A DNA stretch of 64,000 bases from Thermomicrobiales bacterium (lineage in GTDB: Bacteria > Chloroflexota > Chloroflexia > Thermomicrobiales > CFX8): the NCBI GenBank assembly GCA_037045155.1, contig JBAOIG010000005.1, forward strand, positions 248,001 to 312,000, given 5' to 3'. Positions within the stretch are counted from its first letter, which is position 1. Each line of letters opens with the position of its first letter. Below the pieces are notes generated by a model, which worked only from the letters and a program-made list of their open reading frames with translations, was not told the origin of the DNA and made no database searches. Shown here in pieces: positions 60,478 through 64,000 of the stretch. The position numbers were made by a program, and so were the translations under genes.

Positions 60478-60897
60478 TTAGGACCAGGCTGGAGCGCGAT
60501 GCAGAGCTGCGTCGAGAACCTCGGGGGCGCGGCGCATCGTGAGAGCGGCAGCGAGAGCATCCGGATCGAAGGGCCGGCCGTGCAGGGTGCAGCCACGCAA
60601 CGTGAGATACATGCTGTGGGCATCGAGCATGGCGGCGTCGCTGAGGCAGACGGCGATGGGGACATCCATAAGGCTGGATTGTTCCCGCAGGCGATCGACG
60701 ATGGCGACGAGGGAATGGGCCCGTGGTAGCGTCGCCTCGATGACAATAGCATCGACTTCGCCATCGAGCGCCAGCGACACTGCATCATCCAGGCCGCTCG
60801 GAGTAGCGATCCGCAGACCACGCGCGGTCAATTCGCGGGCAGCATGGTAGCGAAATGTCGAGTCGTCCGAGATCAGCAGGGTTCTTCTCCCGGTCAT
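60478..60897 (-). CDS. Degenerate receiver-domain protein
   Basis: A 139-residue stand-alone protein with the CheY-like receiver outline: RRTLLISDDSTFRYHAARELTARG (acidic pair kept), then AIVIEATLPRAHS where the phospho-accepting Asp is Glu, and GCTLHGRPFDPDALAAAL where the usual Lys-Pro is Arg-Pro. It probably does not take phosphate in the normal way, and Glu may hold it in an active-like state. ATG 60897 with AGGGA upstream. No kinase gene nearby. Confidence 0.7.
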   Translation of the reverse strand: MTGRRTLLISDDSTFRYHAARELTARGLRIATPSGLDDAVSLALDGEVDAIVIEATLPRAHSLVAIVDRLREQSSLMDVPIAVCLSDAAMLDAHSMYLTLRGCTLHGRPFDPDALAAALTMRRAPEVLDAALHRAPAWS

Positions 60898-61003
60898 GGT
60901 TGTCCCTATCTCTGGCTCATGGCGACACGTAATGTCTGGCACACGTATTGCACGGACTGTGCCACGGTGTCACGTCGCGCCGTGGCGTTTGCGCCGGGCA
61001 CTC

Positions 61004-61012
61004 TGCTATACT
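61004..61012 (+). promoter_or_regulatory. Extended -10 promoter of tRNA-Thr(CGT)
   Basis: TGCTATACT, an extended -10 element (TG-n-TATACT), 32 bp before the tRNA. No clear -35 box, as is common for such promoters. Confidence 0.55.
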
Positions 61013-61044
61013 CACCGCCGGCGCGAGGCGCCGGAGTGTTGCGT

Positions 61045-61117
61045 GCCGACGTAGCTCAGCTGGCAGAGCAGCTGTTTCGTAAACAGCAGGTCCGGGGTTC
61101 GAATCCCCGCGTCGGCT
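61045..61117 (+). tRNA. tRNA-Thr (anticodon CGT)
   Basis: 73 nt without encoded CCA. Acceptor GCCGACG/CGTCGGC perfect, D arm AGCTCAGCTGGCAGAGC, anticodon stem GCTGT/ACAGC with loop TTCGTAA, T arm CCGGGGTTCGAATCCCCG. Reads ACG threonine codons. No terminator recognised in the 225 bp after it. Confidence 0.95.
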
Positions 61118-61342
61118 CCCCCGAAACCCGCATACAGACGCTAAAACTACTGTCGGCCGATATGGCAGCCGAAGCCTTTTCGGTCCGCGCGACGATGCCG
61201 AGGTTGCGCACGGCTGACAGGCCGCCTCGCATCGTGACGCGGGCGCTTGCGCCGTGTGTCCTGGCGCGTGTGATACGATCACGAACCCGATGCGACAGTT
61301 CAGGGCGACGTGACTATCCCGCCCCGATCGAAAGGTTCGCCT

Positions 61343-63091
61343 GTGAGGCTGCTCTCAACACTCGTTGCCGCATTTGTCATCGCCGGATCGCTGCTTCTGG
61401 CGGTTCCGTCCGACCGGCCGGCCATCGCTGCCAACAACCGAGCGCCGGTGTACTTCGACACAACTGGCTTCTGGCTGCAGGGTTCGTTCCGCGAATACTG
61501 GGAGACACACGGCGGTCTGTTTATCTTCGGCTACCCGATCACCGGTGTGTTCATGGACAACGGGCTCTGGAAACAGTACTTCGAGCGCGCGATCTTCGAG
61601 TACCACCCGGAGCATGCTGGCACGCAGTACGAAGTGCTTCTCCAACGACTCGGCGCAATCCGCACAGAGGGGCGCGAGGGGGAAGCGGCGTTTCAGCGAA
61701 TCCAGACTGATTCCGATGCCAATTGCACGTTCTACGACGCCACCGGCCACCGGCTGTGCTTCGGCTTCCGGTCGTACTGGGGGGACAACGGCGGGCTGCC
61801 AAACTTCGGCTACCCGCTCTCCGAAGAGTTCGACGAGCGTAACCAGCCGCCGCCGGCTGGCGACGGCCAGATCCATACAGTTCAGTATTTCGAGCGCGCC
61901 CGGTTTGAATATCACCCTGAGTATCAGGGGACAAAATACGAGACGCTACTCGGCCTGCTCGGCACTGAATATCTGCAAATCCACCCGGCGCCGGCCGATG
62001 CTGTAGCGCGTCAGAATCCCTCGACACCGCCGGCCGACCCGACCGCGCCTCCGACACAGGCGCAGTCGCTCCACGCAGTGCCGGGATTCAACGCTTTTCT
62101 CGCAGGAGACGGCAGCCCGGCGGCGATCGCGTTCAACCAGAAGACGATCGATATGGTCAAGGCCGCGGGCTTCGAGTGGGTTCATTTTCAGGTGTCATGG
62201 GCGCAGATCGAGCAGAACGGCGCAGGGATCTACGACCCGAGTAGCCTGGACAACATCACCAGCCAGACCAGCCGCAACGGGATCAAGCTGCTGGTCAGCG
62301 TCGTCGGGCCGACGCCAGGGTGGGCCGGCGGCTCGGTCAGCATCCCGTCCAACACCGCGCAGTTCCGCGACCTGATGCGTTTTCTTTCCGGTCGATACAA
62401 GGGAAAGGTTCAGGCGTGGGAGATCTGGAACGAACAGAATCTCGCGTCGAATAGTGGCGGGCGAGTCGATGTCGGTCCATACGTAGAGCTGCTGAAAGCC
62501 GCCCACGAAGGAGTCAAGGCCGGCGATAGCTCTGCGACGGTTCTCTTCGGCGCGCTGACCCCCAACGGCCTGGATCGACCCGACCTGGCGGTCGCCGACG
62601 ATCTCTATCTCCAACGCGCGTACGAATACTCCAACGGCAAGCTCTCCGATTACTTTGACGCGCTTGGCGCTCACCCAGGCAGCAACGACAACTCACCGGA
62701 TCAGTGGTGGCCGGGCAACCCTGGCACAGATGGCTGGGATAACGACAATTCGTTCTATTTTCGTCGGATCGAGGACCTGCGCGCGATCATGGTCCGCTGG
62801 GGTGACTCCGACAAGCAGATCTGGCTCACGGAGTTCGGCTGGACGACCGCCAACGACGCGCCAGGTTACGAATACGGAGCGGCCATCTCCGAGCAGCTTC
62901 AGGCGCAATATCTCGTGCGTGCTTTCGAGATCGGCCGCACGGAGTGGCCATGGGTCGGGCCGATGTTCGTCTGGAACCTGAACTACAGCATCATCACCAG
63001 TGCATCGGACGAGAAATACCCGTGGGCCGTGTTGCGCGGTGACTGGTCGCCGCGGCCAGCCTACGATGCGTTGAAGGCGATGCCGAAGTAG
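61343..63091 (+). CDS. Secreted glycoside hydrolase (cellulase-like, clan GH-A) with N-terminal LGFP-like repeats
   Basis: A 582-residue exported enzyme. GTG 61343 (GAAAGG seven bases upstream) begins a clean signal peptide (RLLSTLVAAFVIAGSLLLA ... AIAAN). Two related repeats follow, GFWLQGSFREYWETHGGLFIFGYPITGVF and FGFRSYWGDNGGLPNFGYPLSEEF with YFERA-x-FEYHPE after each; they resemble LGFP-type cell-wall-binding repeats. The catalytic TIM barrel (about 250-580) has the acid/base Glu in WEIWNEQN and a nucleophile candidate in WLTEFGWTT, the GH-A arrangement. An older GTG at 61310 is possible. Confidence 0.85.
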   Translation: MRLLSTLVAAFVIAGSLLLAVPSDRPAIAANNRAPVYFDTTGFWLQGSFREYWETHGGLFIFGYPITGVFMDNGLWKQYFERAIFEYHPEHAGTQYEVLLQRLGAIRTEGREGEAAFQRIQTDSDANCTFYDATGHRLCFGFRSYWGDNGGLPNFGYPLSEEFDERNQPPPAGDGQIHTVQYFERARFEYHPEYQGTKYETLLGLLGTEYLQIHPAPADAVARQNPSTPPADPTAPPTQAQSLHAVPGFNAFLAGDGSPAAIAFNQKTIDMVKAAGFEWVHFQVSWAQIEQNGAGIYDPSSLDNITSQTSRNGIKLLVSVVGPTPGWAGGSVSIPSNTAQFRDLMRFLSGRYKGKVQAWEIWNEQNLASNSGGRVDVGPYVELLKAAHEGVKAGDSSATVLFGALTPNGLDRPDLAVADDLYLQRAYEYSNGKLSDYFDALGAHPGSNDNSPDQWWPGNPGTDGWDNDNSFYFRRIEDLRAIMVRWGDSDKQIWLTEFGWTTANDAPGYEYGAAISEQLQAQYLVRAFEIGRTEWPWVGPMFVWNLNYSIITSASDEKYPWAVLRGDWSPRPAYDALKAMPK

Positions 63092-63183
63092 CCGGAGGTC
63101 TTTCGGCAGGGAGTTGCATCGCGAGGCGATCTGCTTCAGAATCGAGCTGCGCGGTTCGCGCATTCGCGAAGGGAGCGTCCGAC

Positions 63184-63885
63184 ATGTCATGGTCACCCGA
63201 GGTTCAGCCGTTCGCGGACAGGGTATGCGATAGCGCTCACAAGCTTGCCGCCGGGCATGCGGTGCTCTCGCACTCATTGCACGGCAACATCAGCATCCGG
63301 CTTCCCGAAGGGGATCGATTCCTGCTGACCGGCGGCGGGACGCTGGAGGAGCTGAAGCCATCGGATCTGGCGCTATTGACGCTGGATGGCGAGCTCCTTG
63401 GCGGCCATATCGAGCCAGCATCGAACGAGATCATCCAGATGCATGCTGCCGTCTATCGCCGCCGGCCGGATGTCAACGGCGTCGTCCATACGCACTCTCC
63501 ATACGTCACTGCCTACGCGATCGCACACAAGCCGATCGAGCCGACCTACGAGGCAATGGTGCGCTTCGACATCAACGAGGCCGTGCCGGTCGCTGCCTAT
63601 GGTCCGCGCGGCTCTGAGAGTTCCGTCACCAACATCGTCGATGTCGTCAGTGACTCGAACAAGGCTGTGTTGCTCGCTAATCACGGCCTGCTCGCCTTCG
63701 ACACGACGCTGGAGAAGGCGACCCACCTCGTGTTCGTCCTCGAGGAGGCGGCTCAGTTCAGCCTGATGGCGAATGTCATCGGCGGACCGCAGCCACTCCC
63801 GATGGAGGCAATCCGCGCGGCGCAGCAGCGGCGCGACGAGTTCGAGCGCGCTGGCTCCCTCTCGGCTGCCCCCGACGACAAGTAG
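63184..63885 (+). CDS. Class II aldolase/adducin-family protein
   Basis: A 233-residue zinc aldolase-type protein: LSHSLHGNISIRLPEGDRFLLTGGG, Glu/Asn-containing EPASNEIIQMHAAVYRRRPDVNGVVHTHSPY (HTH zinc ligands) and LANHGLLAFDTTLEKA (third His). Family members include fuculose-phosphate and ribulose-phosphate aldolases/epimerases and methylthioribulose dehydratase. Normal length. ATG 63184 with GAAGGGAG upstream. Confidence 0.9.
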   Translation: MSWSPEVQPFADRVCDSAHKLAAGHAVLSHSLHGNISIRLPEGDRFLLTGGGTLEELKPSDLALLTLDGELLGGHIEPASNEIIQMHAAVYRRRPDVNGVVHTHSPYVTAYAIAHKPIEPTYEAMVRFDINEAVPVAAYGPRGSESSVTNIVDVVSDSNKAVLLANHGLLAFDTTLEKATHLVFVLEEAAQFSLMANVIGGPQPLPMEAIRAAQQRRDEFERAGSLSAAPDDK

Positions 63886-63954
63886 CGCTGTGTCCGGGCC
63901 TCGTCGTTTCCAGACAGCGACGGGGTCCGGCCTGCACGGCAGGAGGGTGTCAGT

Positions 63955-64000
63955 CTGATCGACGTCTGCCTGCTGGGGACCGGTGGAATGATGCCCCTGC
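63955..64000 (+). CDS. Metallo-beta-lactamase-fold hydrolase (RNase Z-like), N-terminal fragment
   Basis: Only the first codons are in the window: LIDVCLLGTGGMMPL, the typical opening strand of RNase Z/AtsA-like metallo-hydrolases (LGTGGxxP). GGAGG lies eight bases before CTG 63955, which would then be the start codon; no ATG, GTG or TTG is in frame at that place. Confidence 0.55.
   Translation, partial: MIDVCLLGTGGMMPL

Overview
The window is 64 kb of high-GC bacterial chromosome with densely packed genes, many joined by 4-nt ATGA overlaps. Gene content (F420-type LLM and deazaflavin oxidoreductases, Tat/lipoprotein-type oligopeptide-binding proteins, SPATA20/YyaL thioredoxin protein, DUF402, CpXC, LGFP-like repeats) and the GTG/TTG starts fit a Chloroflexota bacterium, perhaps Thermomicrobia/Sphaerobacter-like. 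The lineage is an inference; no rRNA is present.

Layout. 1-2.6 kb: polysaccharide-export ABC genes (first one cut by the window edge) and a beta-lactamase-fold lipoprotein. 2.6-9 kb: deazaflavin-type oxidoreductase, MFS exporter, TrmH methyltransferase, M20 peptidase, pyrD, a small lipoprotein. 9.1-9.9 kb: a redoxin gene with two in-frame UGA codons exactly where a CxxC motif should be, followed at once by a perfect hairpin; I read it as a UxxU selenoprotein with a bacterial SECIS element. 10-16 kb: ThDP enzyme, CaiB/BaiF CoA-transferase, RDD protein, and a PadR regulator divergent from an ABC exporter, with two identical TAGTC-N6-GACTA operators between them. 16.4-17.3 kb: an intact selenocysteine tRNA gene (selC), plus an 819-bp-distant direct repeat of its 3' half that brackets one orphan gene, the mark of an old integration at selC. 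17.3-24 kb: VWA protein, J-domain coiled-coil protein, and a tandem duplication of oligopeptide-binding lipoproteins with duplicated terminators. 24-41 kb: peptidases (M28, S9, M20), hydrolases, an Orn/Lys/Arg decarboxylase-fold enzyme, HAD phosphatases, QueF, an unusual signal-less solute-binding protein, an HxlR regulator divergent from an acyl-CoA dehydrogenase. 41-43 kb: an IS630-family element needing a -1 frameshift, sitting in a 195-bp-period tandem repeat array. 43-50 kb: YyaL, and a two-gene unit pairing an intact UvrD-like helicase with an ATPase-dead relative; pentapeptide-repeat protein. 50-64 kb: LLM oxidoreductase, aldolase-class-II proteins, lipid kinase, glycosyltransferase/PIG-L/DUF402/phosphomannomutase/GNAT/Nif3 cluster, PHP phosphoesterase, two tRNA-Thr genes around a degenerate receiver protein, a secreted glycoside hydrolase, and the first codons of a metallo-beta-lactamase-fold protein.

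How parts fit. selC and the UGA-containing redoxin lie under 8 kb apart and support each other: the organism can insert selenocysteine, so the redoxin should not be called a pseudogene. selA, selB and selD are not in the window. The many peptidases together with oligopeptide-binding proteins suggest growth on peptides. Pairing of the export ABC genes with the downstream glycosyltransferase and phosphomannomutase genes in cell-surface glycan synthesis is only a loose inference because they are 50 kb apart.
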